Shown here: piece after piece, positions 8,893 through 18,910 of the stretch
Numbering within the stretch: the first letter of the stretch is position 1
How the letters are laid out: each line of letters opens with the position of its first letter
Source of the DNA: Candidatus Omnitrophota bacterium
Lineage (GTDB): Bacteria; Ratteibacteria; UBA8468; B48-G9; DTJG01
NCBI GenBank assembly: GCA_023819255.1
Contig: JAMWBU010000007.1
Coordinates: forward strand, 1 to 64,000
Length of the DNA stretch: 64,000 bases
Reading direction: 5' to 3'
Notes under the pieces: model-generated
The model's input: only the letters and a program-made list of their open reading frames with translations
What the model was told of the DNA's origin: nothing
The model's database searches: none
Position numbers and translations under genes: made by a program

Positions 8893-9765
8893 ATGGGACT
8901 ATGGATTTATCTTGACGGCAGGTTTGTTAATGAAAAACAGGCAAAGATTTCTGTTTTTGATCATGGATTGTTGTATGGAGATGGTGTATTTGAGGGTTTG
9001 AGAACATATGGCGGGAAAGTTTTCCGGCTTAAAGAACACATTGAAAGATTATTCAGGTCCGCCAGAGCGATAATGCTGGAAATTCCTGTTTCAATGGAAG
9101 AGATGGCAAACATAATTATTAAGACATTAAAGAAAAATAATTTGAAAGATGCTTATGTGCGGGTTGTTATAACACGGGGAATCGGAGATCTCGGCCTTGA
9201 TCCGAGAAAATGTCCGAAACCGACAATTTTTGTCATAGCGAGCAAAATAAAACTTTACCCGCAGGAATACTATGAAAAGGGACTTTCAGTCGTTACCATC
9301 GCAACAAGAAGAAATCTTACCGAAAGCATCAATCCGGCGATAAAATCCTTAAACTATTTGAATAACATTCTTGCGAAGATTGAAGCAACAAACTCTGGAG
9401 CTATGGAAGGGCTTTTTCTTAACAATGAAGGCTATGTTGCTGAATGCACGGGTGAAAATATTTTCATTACGGTCGGAAATAATCTTTTAACTCCGCCTAT
9501 TTTTGCGGGAGCCCTTGACGGAATTACAAGGGATGCTGTTATTCAACTCGGGAAAGAAATGGGACTTAATGTCGAAGAAAAATTGCTCACAAGATACGAC
9601 CTTTATAATGCGGATGAGTGTTTTCTTTCAGGCACCGCCGCAGAAATTGTTCCTGTAACGCTTATAGATGGAAGAAAAATAGGTTCAGGAAAAATCGGGA
9701 ATTTAACAAAAAAAATCAGAGAAAAATTCCATCAGTTGACCCACACGGATGGAATTCCAATCTAA
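8893..9765 (+). CDS. ilvE: Branched-chain amino acid aminotransferase (class IV)
   Basis: This 290-residue fold-type IV PLP enzyme has 'GLLYGDGVFEGLRTYGGKVFRLKEHIERL' features at the N-terminus. The PLP lysine is K151 in 'AIKSLNYLNN', followed by 'AECTGENIFI', 'GITRDAVIQLG' and 'DECFLSGTAAEIVPV'. It should catalyse the last step of leucine, isoleucine and valine synthesis with glutamate. D-amino acid transaminase and aminodeoxychorismate lyase share the fold, but motif spacing favours IlvE. Its place between lolD and mcsA looks like a passenger in the envelope operon. Confidence 0.9.
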   Translation: MGLWIYLDGRFVNEKQAKISVFDHGLLYGDGVFEGLRTYGGKVFRLKEHIERLFRSARAIMLEIPVSMEEMANIIIKTLKKNNLKDAYVRVVITRGIGDLGLDPRKCPKPTIFVIASKIKLYPQEYYEKGLSVVTIATRRNLTESINPAIKSLNYLNNILAKIEATNSGAMEGLFLNNEGYVAECTGENIFITVGNNLLTPPIFAGALDGITRDAVIQLGKEMGLNVEEKLLTRYDLYNADECFLSGTAAEIVPVTLIDGRKIGSGKIGNLTKKIREKFHQLTHTDGIPI

Positions 9766-9771
9766 TATATT

Positions 9772-10218
9772 ATGAACTGTGCATCCTGCGGAAAGAATAC
9801 GGCAAAGGTGTTTCTTATGGAAATTTCTTCAGCTGGCGATATTATAAGCGGTTGTTATTGCGTTAAGTGCATAAAAAGAAACCCTGAACTTAAATTGATG
9901 TTCGAAATTTTTTCGGAGAATAAAAATACTGTAAGAAAAAACAGGGTCTGTCCATTCTGTGGAATGACAGGAAAAGAGTTAAAACAATCAGGTTTTGTCG
10001 GGTGCGCTATGTGTTACAGGATTTTCAAATCTTATATCAGGGAAGAGATAAAGAGAATTCACACGGGTTTTTTCCACAGAGGAAAGGATCCGTCGGGAAA
10101 TGGGAAAATTTTCTTAAACCGTTTTGAAATCAGAATGAAACAAGCGGTTATGAAATTCGATCTAAAGAAAATTGAAAAGATTAAGCGCGAATTTGATTCT
10201 TTTATAGAAAATGGATGA
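9772..10218 (+). CDS. mcsA: McsA, zinc-finger activator of protein arginine kinase
   Basis: The 148-residue protein has four CxxC pairs (CASC, CVKC, CPFC, CAMC), which make two zinc ribbons. The C-terminus holds a UVR-like helical hairpin ('MKQAVMKFDLKKIEKIKREFDSFI'). In Firmicutes, McsA binds and activates McsB. The order mcsA-mcsB-clpC is kept, but the ctsR repressor usual in Firmicutes is absent. The stop overlaps the mcsB start by eight bases, suggesting coupled translation of the partner proteins. Confidence 0.9.
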   Translation: MNCASCGKNTAKVFLMEISSAGDIISGCYCVKCIKRNPELKLMFEIFSENKNTVRKNRVCPFCGMTGKELKQSGFVGCAMCYRIFKSYIREEIKRIHTGFFHRGKDPSGNGKIFLNRFEIRMKQAVMKFDLKKIEKIKREFDSFIENG

Positions 10219-11248
10219 TAAACTTAAAAATTTAATACTCAATGAACCAGCGCTGTCTAACGGATTGATTGATTTTTCAGTAAGGCTGCGCCTGGCTCGT
10301 AATATAAGCAAATATCCATTTCCACATCAGTTAGATGAGAAACAGGCAGAGAATATTGTTATGGAGGTAATTAAAGCCCTGGACAGGGTTTTCGATTGCA
10401 CATATTTTGTAATCAAGATGCGTGATACGAATCGATTGATGCGAGAACTGATGGTTGAACGACATATAATAAGTCCTGAATTTGCAGAAGACGGGTTTGG
10501 AAAAACTTTAATATGGTTTGTTGAGTCAGGAATGCGAATACTTGTTAACGAAGAGGATCATTTGAGGATTTCCTGTTATGGAGAGGTTCGTAATGTGAGA
10601 AAATTATGGGAAGACATTGATATATTTGATACCAATCTTGCAAAAGAACTGAAATTCGCTTTTGATAAAGAGTTTGGTTACCTTACGAGCTGTCCAACAA
10701 ACCTCGGTCCGGGATTAAGAATTTCTTCCATAATGTTTCTTCCTTCACTTAAAGCGACCAGAAAGATAAATAACATTTTCGAACTTATTTACAGGCTGGG
10801 TTGTGTTATCAGAGGATTTTATGGCGAAGGCTCTTCGAATTTTGCAAATTTTTATCAGATTTCTTCAGGGAGTGTTCTTGGAAAAACAGAGAAAGAGGTA
10901 TGTGAGAATTTTGAAACTATCATAAGTGTAATAAGACAGCAGGAAATAAACGCAATAGCTGGCGTGAATGTCTCAACTGTAAAAAGGAACATAAAGATTT
11001 TCATGGATAGAATTGCGTCGTGCGCTTCGGGAATAACCTTAAATCAGGCGATAAACGGAATTTCGTTGTTGCTTTTTGGGAAAAAGTTGGGTATTATACA
11101 GGTGGAAGAAAACATTCTGAAAAGGTTGATTTATAAAATTATGCCGGCGTCATTGAGCCTTGAAGCAAAAAGACGCCTGGAACCGGAAGAACAGGATGCT
11201 ATTAGATTGCAAATGCTCGGCAATATTTTGAGAGGTGTATATGTTTGA
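10211..11248 (+). CDS. mcsB: Protein-arginine kinase McsB
   Basis: McsB phosphorylates arginine residues, marking proteins for ClpCP. The 345 residues carry the phosphagen-kinase signatures: 'SVRLRLARN' at 23-31, 'VNEEDHLR' at 112-119, 'SCPTNLGPGLR' at 160-170 and 'RGFYGEGS' at 201-208. The C-terminal phosphoarginine-binding motif of Bacillus McsB (RDxxRA) appears here as Q-D-A-I-R-L (328-333), lacking the first arginine and the alanine. The start overlaps mcsA and the end overlaps clpC, each by eight bases. Confidence 0.93.
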   Translation: MDDKLKNLILNEPALSNGLIDFSVRLRLARNISKYPFPHQLDEKQAENIVMEVIKALDRVFDCTYFVIKMRDTNRLMRELMVERHIISPEFAEDGFGKTLIWFVESGMRILVNEEDHLRISCYGEVRNVRKLWEDIDIFDTNLAKELKFAFDKEFGYLTSCPTNLGPGLRISSIMFLPSLKATRKINNIFELIYRLGCVIRGFYGEGSSNFANFYQISSGSVLGKTEKEVCENFETIISVIRQQEINAIAGVNVSTVKRNIKIFMDRIASCASGITLNQAINGISLLLFGKKLGIIQVEENILKRLIYKIMPASLSLEAKRRLEPEEQDAIRLQMLGNILRGVYV

Positions 11249-13760
11249 ACAGTATTTTGAAAGGTTCACCAAAAGGGTAAAAACTGTTCTGGAACTGGCA
11301 AGACAGAATGCGATGAGATACGGTCACAGCCAGATAGAGACAGAGGATATATTGATTGGGCTTATTGATGAAGGACAGGGTATGGGTGTGGCTGTATTAC
11401 ATTTTCTGAATGTGGACCCTGAACGTGTGAGGTTTGAACTGGAAAAAAGCATCAGGGTTGGCATACCTCTTCTTACCTCCGGCGAAATTGCCTTAAGTCC
11501 TGGAGCAAAAAGGGTTCTTGCTCTTTCTTACCGTCAGGCTCAGTATTTTGGTCACACCTATGTGGGGACAGAACATCTTCTCTTAGGATTGGTTGCTGAA
11601 GAAGAAGGACTTGCGGCAAAGGTTCTTGTTCGTTTAGGACTTACAGTGGAAAATATCAGAAAGGCAATAGAGAATCTTTTATGGGGCGAGCCAGAAAATA
11701 TTTCAAAAAACAAACAATCGTCAGTTCATGTTTCTCAACCTCACACCAGATCAAAGACGCCCACCATTGACAATTATGGTAGAGATCTTACCCATCTGGC
11801 TGAAGAAAAGAAACTTGATCCTGTGATTGGAAGAGAGAAAGAGATTGAAAGAGTTACTCAGATTCTTTGCCGGCGCAAGAAAAATAACCCGGTGCTTTTA
11901 GGTGAAGCAGGCGTTGGGAAAACTGCTATTGTTGAAGGATTTGCTCATAGAATAGCCAGTGGCAATATTCCTGAAATACTTAAGAACAAGAGAATTATTA
12001 TGATCGACCTTGCCAGCCTGGTGGCAGGGACAAAATACAGAGGTGAATTTGAACAGAGAGTGAAACTTCTTCTTGACGAAATAAAACAAAACAGAGACAT
12101 AATCATTTTTATAGACGAACTGCATACGTTGGTGGGAGCTGGCGGCGCGGAAGGAGCCATAGACGCCTCAAATATATTAAAACCCGCGCTTTCCCGCGGA
12201 GAAATACAGTGTATAGGCGCGACAACATTTGATGAATACAGGAAATATATTGAAAAAGATGCGGCTCTGGAACGAAGATTCCAACCGGTTTTTGTCAATC
12301 CTCCGACAGTACAGGAGACAATTGAAATATTGCGCGGTTTGAGATCAAAATACGAAGAACATCACAGATTAAAGATAACAGATGAGGCTCTTGTTGCCGC
12401 AGCTAAACTGGCAGATAGATACATAACGGGAAGATATCTGCCCGATAAGGCAATAGACCTTGTAGATGAAGCTGCAAGTAAGCAGAGACTTTTATTCTCT
12501 CGCGGCGCACCATCAGAGATTGAAGACCTTGAAAGACGGGCTGCCCAGCTGGCAACACTTCAGGAAAAGGCCACAATTCAGCAGGATTTTGAAAAGGCGG
12601 CAAAAATAAGAGACAGGCTCAGAGAAATAAGAAACCGCATCAATGAAGACAGATTATCGCTGGAGAAATCTAAATTCGATTCAGCAGGAGTGGTTACAGA
12701 AAAAGAAGTGACAGAGATTGTTTCAAAATGGACAGGCATTCCACTTTCCCATATATGCAGGGAAGAGAGAGAGAAGCTTCTTGAAATGGAAGATTATCTT
12801 CACAGAGTTGTGGTTGGGCAGGATGAGGCGATTTCCGCTATCAGTAGAGCCATAAGGCGTTCAAGGGCAGGCGTGAAAGACCAGAAACGACCGATCGGTT
12901 CTTTCTTATTTTTAGGCCCCACCGGCGTTGGAAAAACGCTTCTTGCTCGGGCGCTTGCTGAATTTTTATTTGGAGACGACCAGGCATTAATTCAGATAGA
13001 TATGTCAGAATATATGGAGAAATTCGCCATAAGCAGACTTATCGGCGCTCCTCCTGGCTATGTTGGTTATGAGGAAGGTGGACAACTCACTGAAAAAGTG
13101 AGGCGCAGACCATATTCTGTAGTTTTGCTCGATGAGATTGAAAAGGCGCATCCAGATGTGTTTAATCTACTGTTGCAGGTCCTGGAGGAAGGAAGGCTTA
13201 CTGACAGTTTTGGCAGAAGTGTAGGTTTTCAGAATGGGATATTGATACTTACATCCAATATTGGCACCCAGCATTTGAAGAACCGTTCAACCATTGGATT
13301 TCAGGAAGGGACTGAAACACTGCCTTATAGCGCTGTAAGAGAAAGAATACTTGAAGAGGTTAAAAAGACATTCAGACCAGAATTTCTTAATAGATTGGAT
13401 GAGATTATAGTTTTTCATCCTCTCGAAGAAGAACATCTGCTTAAAATTGTTGATCTTGAAGTGGAAAAAGTTGCTCAGCGATTGAAGGAGCAGAATTTGA
13501 AAATTTCTCTTTCCAGCGAAGCAAGACAGTTTTTGAAAAATGTTGGCACTGATCCGCAATTTGGGGCAAGGCCTTTAAGAAGAGCTATCTCTCGGTATCT
13601 TGAGGACCCGCTTTCAGAGGAAATCCTGAAGGAAAATTTTCCGCAAAATTCACTTATTCTGGTGAAATCAGCAGAAAATCGATTAATTTTTACCGTTATA
13701 GAGGGAGAACAAAATGACATTGCGATTACGTCTGATACGAATCCTGTTTCCCCTGATTAG
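11241..13760 (+). CDS. clpC: ATP-dependent Clp protease ATPase subunit ClpC
   Basis: The 839-residue AAA+ unfoldase has a double Clp-N domain (about 1-140), Walker A of D1 'GEAGVGKT' near 221-228, a UVR-containing M-domain near 430-475, and Walker A of D2 'GPTGVGKT' near 559-566 with 'FLNRLDEIIVF' in the C-terminal part. ClpC unfolds substrates, including arginine-phosphorylated ones, for ClpP. ATG at 11241 is chosen because the GTG at 11235 falls inside the likely AGAGGT ribosome site. The 3' end overlaps bamA by 47 bases. ClpP itself is not in the window. Confidence 0.95.
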   Translation: MFEQYFERFTKRVKTVLELARQNAMRYGHSQIETEDILIGLIDEGQGMGVAVLHFLNVDPERVRFELEKSIRVGIPLLTSGEIALSPGAKRVLALSYRQAQYFGHTYVGTEHLLLGLVAEEEGLAAKVLVRLGLTVENIRKAIENLLWGEPENISKNKQSSVHVSQPHTRSKTPTIDNYGRDLTHLAEEKKLDPVIGREKEIERVTQILCRRKKNNPVLLGEAGVGKTAIVEGFAHRIASGNIPEILKNKRIIMIDLASLVAGTKYRGEFEQRVKLLLDEIKQNRDIIIFIDELHTLVGAGGAEGAIDASNILKPALSRGEIQCIGATTFDEYRKYIEKDAALERRFQPVFVNPPTVQETIEILRGLRSKYEEHHRLKITDEALVAAAKLADRYITGRYLPDKAIDLVDEAASKQRLLFSRGAPSEIEDLERRAAQLATLQEKATIQQDFEKAAKIRDRLREIRNRINEDRLSLEKSKFDSAGVVTEKEVTEIVSKWTGIPLSHICREEREKLLEMEDYLHRVVVGQDEAISAISRAIRRSRAGVKDQKRPIGSFLFLGPTGVGKTLLARALAEFLFGDDQALIQIDMSEYMEKFAISRLIGAPPGYVGYEEGGQLTEKVRRRPYSVVLLDEIEKAHPDVFNLLLQVLEEGRLTDSFGRSVGFQNGILILTSNIGTQHLKNRSTIGFQEGTETLPYSAVRERILEEVKKTFRPEFLNRLDEIIVFHPLEEEHLLKIVDLEVEKVAQRLKEQNLKISLSSEARQFLKNVGTDPQFGARPLRRAISRYLEDPLSEEILKENFPQNSLILVKSAENRLIFTVIEGEQNDIAITSDTNPVSPD

Positions 13761-15975
13761 TCTTGTTCTGTCGGTTGTTTTATGCGCCGATACAATGAAA
13801 GTAGCCAGCCTTACAATAAAGGGAAACAAAACTGTGTCTTCCGCGAAAATAGTTCTGATGCTCAGGACCAGAGAGGGTGAATCATTCGACGAGCAACTCT
13901 GGAAAAGGGATATTCAGGGTCTGATGGAAACGGGTTTTTTTTCTTCGGTGAAATATGAAATCAAAAAGACAGACAGAGGCCTTGACATTACGCTTTTCAT
14001 TGAGGAATATCCGCAGATTGAAAGCATAAAATTTGCTGGTTTGAAATCTTTTAAGAAGAGCGAACTTGAGAAGATTCTCGGAATAAAAAAAGGCGATTAT
14101 TGCAACGATAATTTGATTAAAAATGCGACTGAAAAACTGAAACAGACCTACCAGGATAAAGGCATTTATTATACAAATATTGAAGCTAACACCACTTTTT
14201 CCAATGAAAACAGGGTGATTCTGGTTTTCAATATAGATGAGGGAGAGAAAAAGCTTATTGTCAGAGCAATAACTTTTTCCGGCAACAAAGCTTTCACTTC
14301 TGCTTTGCTATGCGGTAAAATGAAAACAAAGCAAAGAAAGATGCCATTTATACGTGGAACTTTCAAACCGGAAATTGCTGAAAATGACCTTGAAAGAATC
14401 AAAAGATTTTACAACAACAACGGATTTCCTGAATGCAAAATTGACAGCAAGATTTCTTTTGAAGACAGATGGGTGAGCATAATTATTATTATTGACGAGG
14501 GCAGTAAATATTATTTCGGGGAAACAAAATTTTCGGGAAAACCTGCTGTCAGTTCAACCGTTTTGAATAACGCAATTGAATATCGCGAAGGGCAGCCATA
14601 TTCTCAGGAAAAATTAGAAAAAACGCTGTCAAACATATTTCGTCTGCATTCAGACGCAGGATACATCAATCCGGAGATACTTCCGGTTCCTGAAATAAGC
14701 GAATCAAGAATCAATTATGAAATTGTTATTAATCCTCGCAACAGAGTTTCTATCAATGAAATAAAAATATCAGGAAATACTGTCACAAAGGATAAGGTAA
14801 TCAGACGTGAAATGGTGATACGGCCGGGCGATATTTTTTCTGGCGAAAAAATAAGAAAAAGTTTTAATAACCTTGCTGATCTTCAGTTTTTTGATGATAT
14901 AAATATTGAACCAGAGCCAACCGACGATGAGAAACTTGTTGATTTGAATGTGAGCGTGAAGGATAGGGAAAGGACAGGACTATTTTCATTTGGAGCCGGC
15001 TACAGTTCGCTTGAAAAGAGTATCGGATTTATCAGCATTCAGCAGAGAAACTTTGACATAACAGACCCGCCCTATTTCAGGGGAGCGGGTCAAAACATTA
15101 AACTCGAAGCCATGATAGGAGGCATCACAAAGCATTTCATTTTGAGCTTTACAGAGCCATATCTTTTTGACAGGCCTGTATCTTTTGGCTCTGATATATT
15201 TGTTACTGAAAAATCCTGGGATGACTATACTGAGAAGCACAACGGTTTTGCTTTGAAGATTGGCCGCAGATGGGAACATTATTCAATCGGCTTCAAGATT
15301 ATGACTGATCGAATTGAACTATCAAACATAGAGATGCCTGAATTTAAAAATCAGACAGGTGCCAACAGGATAAACAGTCTTACAACGACTTTCGCTTTTC
15401 AGAACCTCGACAGAAGAATTATGCCGAAATCAGGAGACCTGGCTGAATTGTCTTTTGAGTATGCTGGCAGTGTGTTTGGAAGCGATATTGAATACTGGAA
15501 AACAACATTTCAGAATGATTATTACAGGAGTTTTGGAAAATGGGTATTTCACAGCAAAACCTATGCAGGAAAGGTTAGTAGTTTTGGTTCTACAAAAGAT
15601 GTTCCATTGTATGAAAGGTTTTTTGGAGGAGGTATAGGGACGGTTAGAGGGTATGCGGAAAGAGAACTCGGGCCGAGAAGTTTGGATAATAAATACTACC
15701 TTGGGGGACAATCCATATTTGCGCAAAATTTAGAATTGATGTATCCTTTATCAGGAGAAAATGAGATACTCTGGGGAGTTGTCTTTTTTGATACGGGCAA
15801 TGTCTGGGACAGGGATTTTGATTTTGGAGATTTAAAACAGTCAGCAGGTGTTGGATTAAGAATCAAAATTCCCATAATGCCTGTGCCCATACAGTGTGAT
15901 TATGGTTGGGCAATAAATCCTGAGCCATACCAGAGCAAAGGACAATTTCATCTCGGGTTTACCCTGGGATTTTAA
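13714..15975 (+). CDS. bamA: Outer membrane protein assembly factor BamA (Omp85)
   Basis: The 753 residues include a signal peptide (residues 1-25, ending 'VLCADT'), five POTRA repeats (about 28-400; for example 'VASLTIKGNKTVSSAKI' and 'INEIKISGNTVTKDKVI'), and a 16-strand Omp85 barrel. The conserved loop-6 motif reads 'VRGY' in 'GTVRGYAERELGPRS'. BamA folds and inserts beta-barrel proteins into the outer membrane. The ATG has GAGGGAG seven bases upstream within the clpC end. Skp and lipid A genes follow in the classical order. Confidence 0.95.
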   Translation: MTLRLRLIRILFPLISLVLSVVLCADTMKVASLTIKGNKTVSSAKIVLMLRTREGESFDEQLWKRDIQGLMETGFFSSVKYEIKKTDRGLDITLFIEEYPQIESIKFAGLKSFKKSELEKILGIKKGDYCNDNLIKNATEKLKQTYQDKGIYYTNIEANTTFSNENRVILVFNIDEGEKKLIVRAITFSGNKAFTSALLCGKMKTKQRKMPFIRGTFKPEIAENDLERIKRFYNNNGFPECKIDSKISFEDRWVSIIIIIDEGSKYYFGETKFSGKPAVSSTVLNNAIEYREGQPYSQEKLEKTLSNIFRLHSDAGYINPEILPVPEISESRINYEIVINPRNRVSINEIKISGNTVTKDKVIRREMVIRPGDIFSGEKIRKSFNNLADLQFFDDINIEPEPTDDEKLVDLNVSVKDRERTGLFSFGAGYSSLEKSIGFISIQQRNFDITDPPYFRGAGQNIKLEAMIGGITKHFILSFTEPYLFDRPVSFGSDIFVTEKSWDDYTEKHNGFALKIGRRWEHYSIGFKIMTDRIELSNIEMPEFKNQTGANRINSLTTTFAFQNLDRRIMPKSGDLAELSFEYAGSVFGSDIEYWKTTFQNDYYRSFGKWVFHSKTYAGKVSSFGSTKDVPLYERFFGGGIGTVRGYAERELGPRSLDNKYYLGGQSIFAQNLELMYPLSGENEILWGVVFFDTGNVWDRDFDFGDLKQSAGVGLRIKIPIMPVPIQCDYGWAINPEPYQSKGQFHLGFTLGF

Positions 15976-15989
15976 CAAAAGGAGAAGCA

Positions 15990-16532
15990 ATGAAATCATC
16001 TGTCAGATTTAGCTTCGCATTAGCAGGTTTTATGTTACTGGTTGGATATGCTTTTTCAGCGACTCCCTCAACAAAGGATTCGTCAAAACCTCTCAAGGTG
16101 GGTTATGTGAATCTTGAAATGGCTTTTGACCAGTATAAGAAAACAGCAGAAAGCAGAGACGAGTTTGAAAAAGAAAGAGAAAATCAGCAGAAAGAAATAG
16201 CAAGAAAACAGGAAGAACTGAGAAAGGTTCAGGAATCCTACGAAAAGCAAAAGGATATTCTGAAACCAGATGAAAAGAAGAAAAGCGAAGAAGAGATTCA
16301 GAAACTTCAGCAGGAATTCTATAATTTTGTAGGCCTTGCAAATCAAAAACTTGACGAGAAAAAAGGCCAGCTCATTGAAAGTCGCCTTAAAGAAATTCAG
16401 GATGCGATAAAGGACTTTGCAATTAGGGAGAAATATGATTTTATATTAAACTCACAGGCCGTTTTCTACGGGCCTGAGGGCGCAGATATTACTGACCAGA
16501 TTATAAAGTTTTTAAACAAAGAGAAAAAGTAA
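15990..16532 (+). CDS. skp: OmpH/Skp-family periplasmic chaperone
   Basis: The 180-residue protein has a signal peptide (ending near 'GYAFSATP'), a short beta strand '[20 protein letters not shown]' and a long charged coiled coil (about 55-130, rich in K, E and Q), then the returning '[16 protein letters not shown]' segment typical of Skp. It should hold unfolded outer-membrane proteins for BamA. AAGGAG precedes the ATG at good distance. The bamA-skp-lpxD order matches proteobacterial genomes. Confidence 0.92.
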   Translation: MKSSVRFSFALAGFMLLVGYAFSATPSTKDSSKPLKVGYVNLEMAFDQYKKTAESRDEFEKERENQQKEIARKQEELRKVQESYEKQKDILKPDEKKKSEEEIQKLQQEFYNFVGLANQKLDEKKGQLIESRLKEIQDAIKDFAIREKYDFILNSQAVFYGPEGADITDQIIKFLNKEKK

Positions 16533-16546
16533 AGGAAATGTTTAAG

Positions 16547-17608
16547 ATGACAGTGAGAGAAATTGCCCGACTTGTGGGCGGGGAGATAGTCGGTGACCCT
16601 GAAATAGTGATCACGGATGTTTCAGGAATAAAAGAAGCAAAAAAAGGTTCAATAACATTTGTTGCTAATCCAAAATATATTGTGCTTTTGAAATCAACTC
16701 AGGCAAGCGCAGTAATAGTTTCCCAGAACAATCATTATTCAGTCAATTCCAATCTAACGCTTATAAAGGTTGAGAATCCCACTCTTGCGTTCTCAAAAAT
16801 AATAGCGTTGATAGGGCCTGAACCTGTGACATTCAAACCAGGAATACATTCCACAGCGATTATAGGCAAGAACGTTAAACTGGGAAAAGATATTTCAATT
16901 CAGCCCTATACTGTAATTGAAGATAATGCCGTGATCGGCGACAGGACAGTTATTGGAGCAGGCACTTATATTGGACACTATACAAAAATCGGTAATGACT
17001 GCTTCATATATCCTCATGTTATAATTCGCGAAAGGATAATTATTGGAGATCGCGTCAATATTCATTCTGGAACAGTGATTGGCGGAGATGGCTTTGGCTT
17101 TGCGACAGTAAAAGGCGTGCATCACAAAATCCCGCAGATAGGAACAGTTGAAATTGGAAATGATGTGGAAATTGGTTCGAATGTGACGATTGATCGAGCA
17201 AGATTTGAAAAGACATATATTGGAAACGGTGTCAAAATAGATAATCTTGTTCAGATTGCCCACAATGTTATCATCGGAGACAATACAATAATAGTCGCGC
17301 AGGTTGGCATCTCCGGAAGCACAAGAGTCGGGAAGAATGTCATTATTGCTGGACAGGCAGGTCTTATCGGGCATATAGAGGTTGGAGATAATGCGATTAT
17401 TGGCGGAAAGGCAGGCGTTACAAAAAATGTTCCCGCCAACGCCAATGTTTCGGGATTTCCAGCAAGGGAAAAATGGGAAGATATGAAATGCGCCGCTTAT
17501 CTTCGCAGGTCACCTGAAATATTTGAGAAAATCAAAGAATTTGAGAATCGGAGAGCTCAATTAGAGAAAAAAATCCAGAAACAAAAAAATGAATCAGAAG
17601 ACGATTGA
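16547..17608 (+). CDS. lpxD: UDP-3-O-(3-hydroxyacyl)glucosamine N-acyltransferase
   Basis: LpxD adds the second acyl chain to UDP-3-O-acylglucosamine in lipid A synthesis. The 353-residue product has the N-terminal uridine-binding domain ('[18 protein letters not shown]'-like region), then many left-handed beta-helix hexapeptides, the '[10 protein letters not shown]' loop and the catalytic histidine region '[12 protein letters not shown]'. ATG at 16547 is preferred: AAGGAA lies ten bases before it but only one base before the alternative ATG at 16538. The end overlaps lpxC by 20 bases. Confidence 0.94.
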   Translation: MTVREIARLVGGEIVGDPEIVITDVSGIKEAKKGSITFVANPKYIVLLKSTQASAVIVSQNNHYSVNSNLTLIKVENPTLAFSKIIALIGPEPVTFKPGIHSTAIIGKNVKLGKDISIQPYTVIEDNAVIGDRTVIGAGTYIGHYTKIGNDCFIYPHVIIRERIIIGDRVNIHSGTVIGGDGFGFATVKGVHHKIPQIGTVEIGNDVEIGSNVTIDRARFEKTYIGNGVKIDNLVQIAHNVIIGDNTIIVAQVGISGSTRVGKNVIIAGQAGLIGHIEVGDNAIIGGKAGVTKNVPANANVSGFPAREKWEDMKCAAYLRRSPEIFEKIKEFENRRAQLEKKIQKQKNESEDD

Positions 17609-18905
17609 ACGTCCGTTTTCTATTGAGGGAACAGGACTTCACACAGGAGAAAAAGTATCATTGGTTGTTAATCCAGCGCCCGCGGGCACTGGAATTATTT
17701 TTATTCGAAAGGACATACCTGAAAACCCCGCAATAAAGGCAGATATCAATTTTCTGCTTGATGTGGAAAAATATCCAAGACGTTCTTCAATTTCCAGCGG
17801 CAATGTGCACATTCACACTATAGAACATCTTATGTCAGCAGTATACGGCCTTGGCATCGATAATTTGATTATTGAAATAAAAGGTGCTGAATGTCCGGGT
17901 CTTGATGGCAGCGCGCTGGTTCTGGTTCAAAAGTTTCTTGAATCCAGAATTGTGGAACAGAATGAATCAAAAAATTTCTACAGGGTAAAGGAACCAATTT
18001 ATATCTCAGAGAATTCTTCACACATAGTTGCGCTTCCGTCGGATACACTGAGAATATCATATACGCTTGATTATCCGAATTCGGTTATTAAGTCGCAGTA
18101 CGCTTCGTTCGAGGTTAATACCGAATCTTACGCGCGAGAAATTGCGCCAGCAAGGACCTTCTGTCTTGAAGAAGAAGTTGAAAAACTCAAGTCTCTGGGC
18201 CTTGGAAAGGGTTCTGATTTCAGCAATACCGTTGTTATTGGAGCAAACGGAATTATTAAAAATAGTTTCAGATTTCCAAATGAACCTGTAAGGCATAAAA
18301 TCTGCGACCTTATTGGAGACCTTGCTCTTCTTGGAATGCCTTTGAGGGCACATATCATAGGAATAAGAAGCGGGCACGCGCTTAACACGAAACTCGTGAA
18401 AAGTTTGAAAAATCTTATGCACAGAGAAAAGGCGAGTGCGGTTTATTCGGATGTTTCAATAGAGAAAAGGAAACCTGTTCTTGAAATAGAAGATATTGAA
18501 AAGATTATTCCGCACAGATTTCCATTTTTGCTTGTTGACAGAATCATTGAACTTGAGGAAGACAAAAGGGTTATAGGGATAAAAAATGTTTCCGCGAATG
18601 AATGGTTTTTTCAGGGCCATTTTCCTGGTAGACCTGTTATGCCAGGCGTTTTGATTGTTGAAGCCATCGCGCAGGTTGCGGGCGTTCTTATGCTCAGCAA
18701 AAAAGAAAATCAGGGCAAGCTTGCCTTTTTTATGAGTATCGAACAGGCAAAATTCCGCCGCGCTGTAAAACCTGGTGATCAGCTTGTGTTGAAGGTGGAA
18801 GTAAGCCGTCTGAAAAGCAAAGTTGGCCAGGTTCAGGGAAAGGCATATGTTGATGATAAAATTGCCTGTGAAGCAGTCTTGATGTTTGCACTTGTGGATG
18901 GTTGA
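17589..18905 (+). CDS. lpxC/fabZ: Bifunctional LpxC-FabZ fusion: UDP-3-O-acyl-GlcNAc deacetylase / 3-hydroxyacyl-ACP dehydratase
   Basis: Residues 1-285 are LpxC, with E79 and zinc ligands H80 ('HTIEHLMSA'), H236 and D240 ('[11 protein letters not shown]'), and the general acid H263 ('SGHALN'). These numbers are within one or two of E. coli LpxC. Residues 295-438 are FabZ, with '[13 protein letters not shown]' and the catalytic H344 and E358 in '[20 protein letters not shown]'. The fusion joins the committed lipid A deacetylation step to fatty-acid dehydration, which compete for hydroxyacyl-ACP. Such fusions are known in Bacteroidetes and other Gram-negative lineages. All catalytic residues are kept in both halves. 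Confidence 0.96.
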   Translation: MNQKTIERPFSIEGTGLHTGEKVSLVVNPAPAGTGIIFIRKDIPENPAIKADINFLLDVEKYPRRSSISSGNVHIHTIEHLMSAVYGLGIDNLIIEIKGAECPGLDGSALVLVQKFLESRIVEQNESKNFYRVKEPIYISENSSHIVALPSDTLRISYTLDYPNSVIKSQYASFEVNTESYAREIAPARTFCLEEEVEKLKSLGLGKGSDFSNTVVIGANGIIKNSFRFPNEPVRHKICDLIGDLALLGMPLRAHIIGIRSGHALNTKLVKSLKNLMHREKASAVYSDVSIEKRKPVLEIEDIEKIIPHRFPFLLVDRIIELEEDKRVIGIKNVSANEWFFQGHFPGRPVMPGVLIVEAIAQVAGVLMLSKKENQGKLAFFMSIEQAKFRRAVKPGDQLVLKVEVSRLKSKVGQVQGKAYVDDKIACEAVLMFALVDG

Positions 18906-18910
18906 TTGAT

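Noticed and set aside
16895-17374. 159-codon minus-strand frame opposite lpxD
   Set aside because: The periodic residues come from reading the hexapeptide repeats of LpxD on the other strand.
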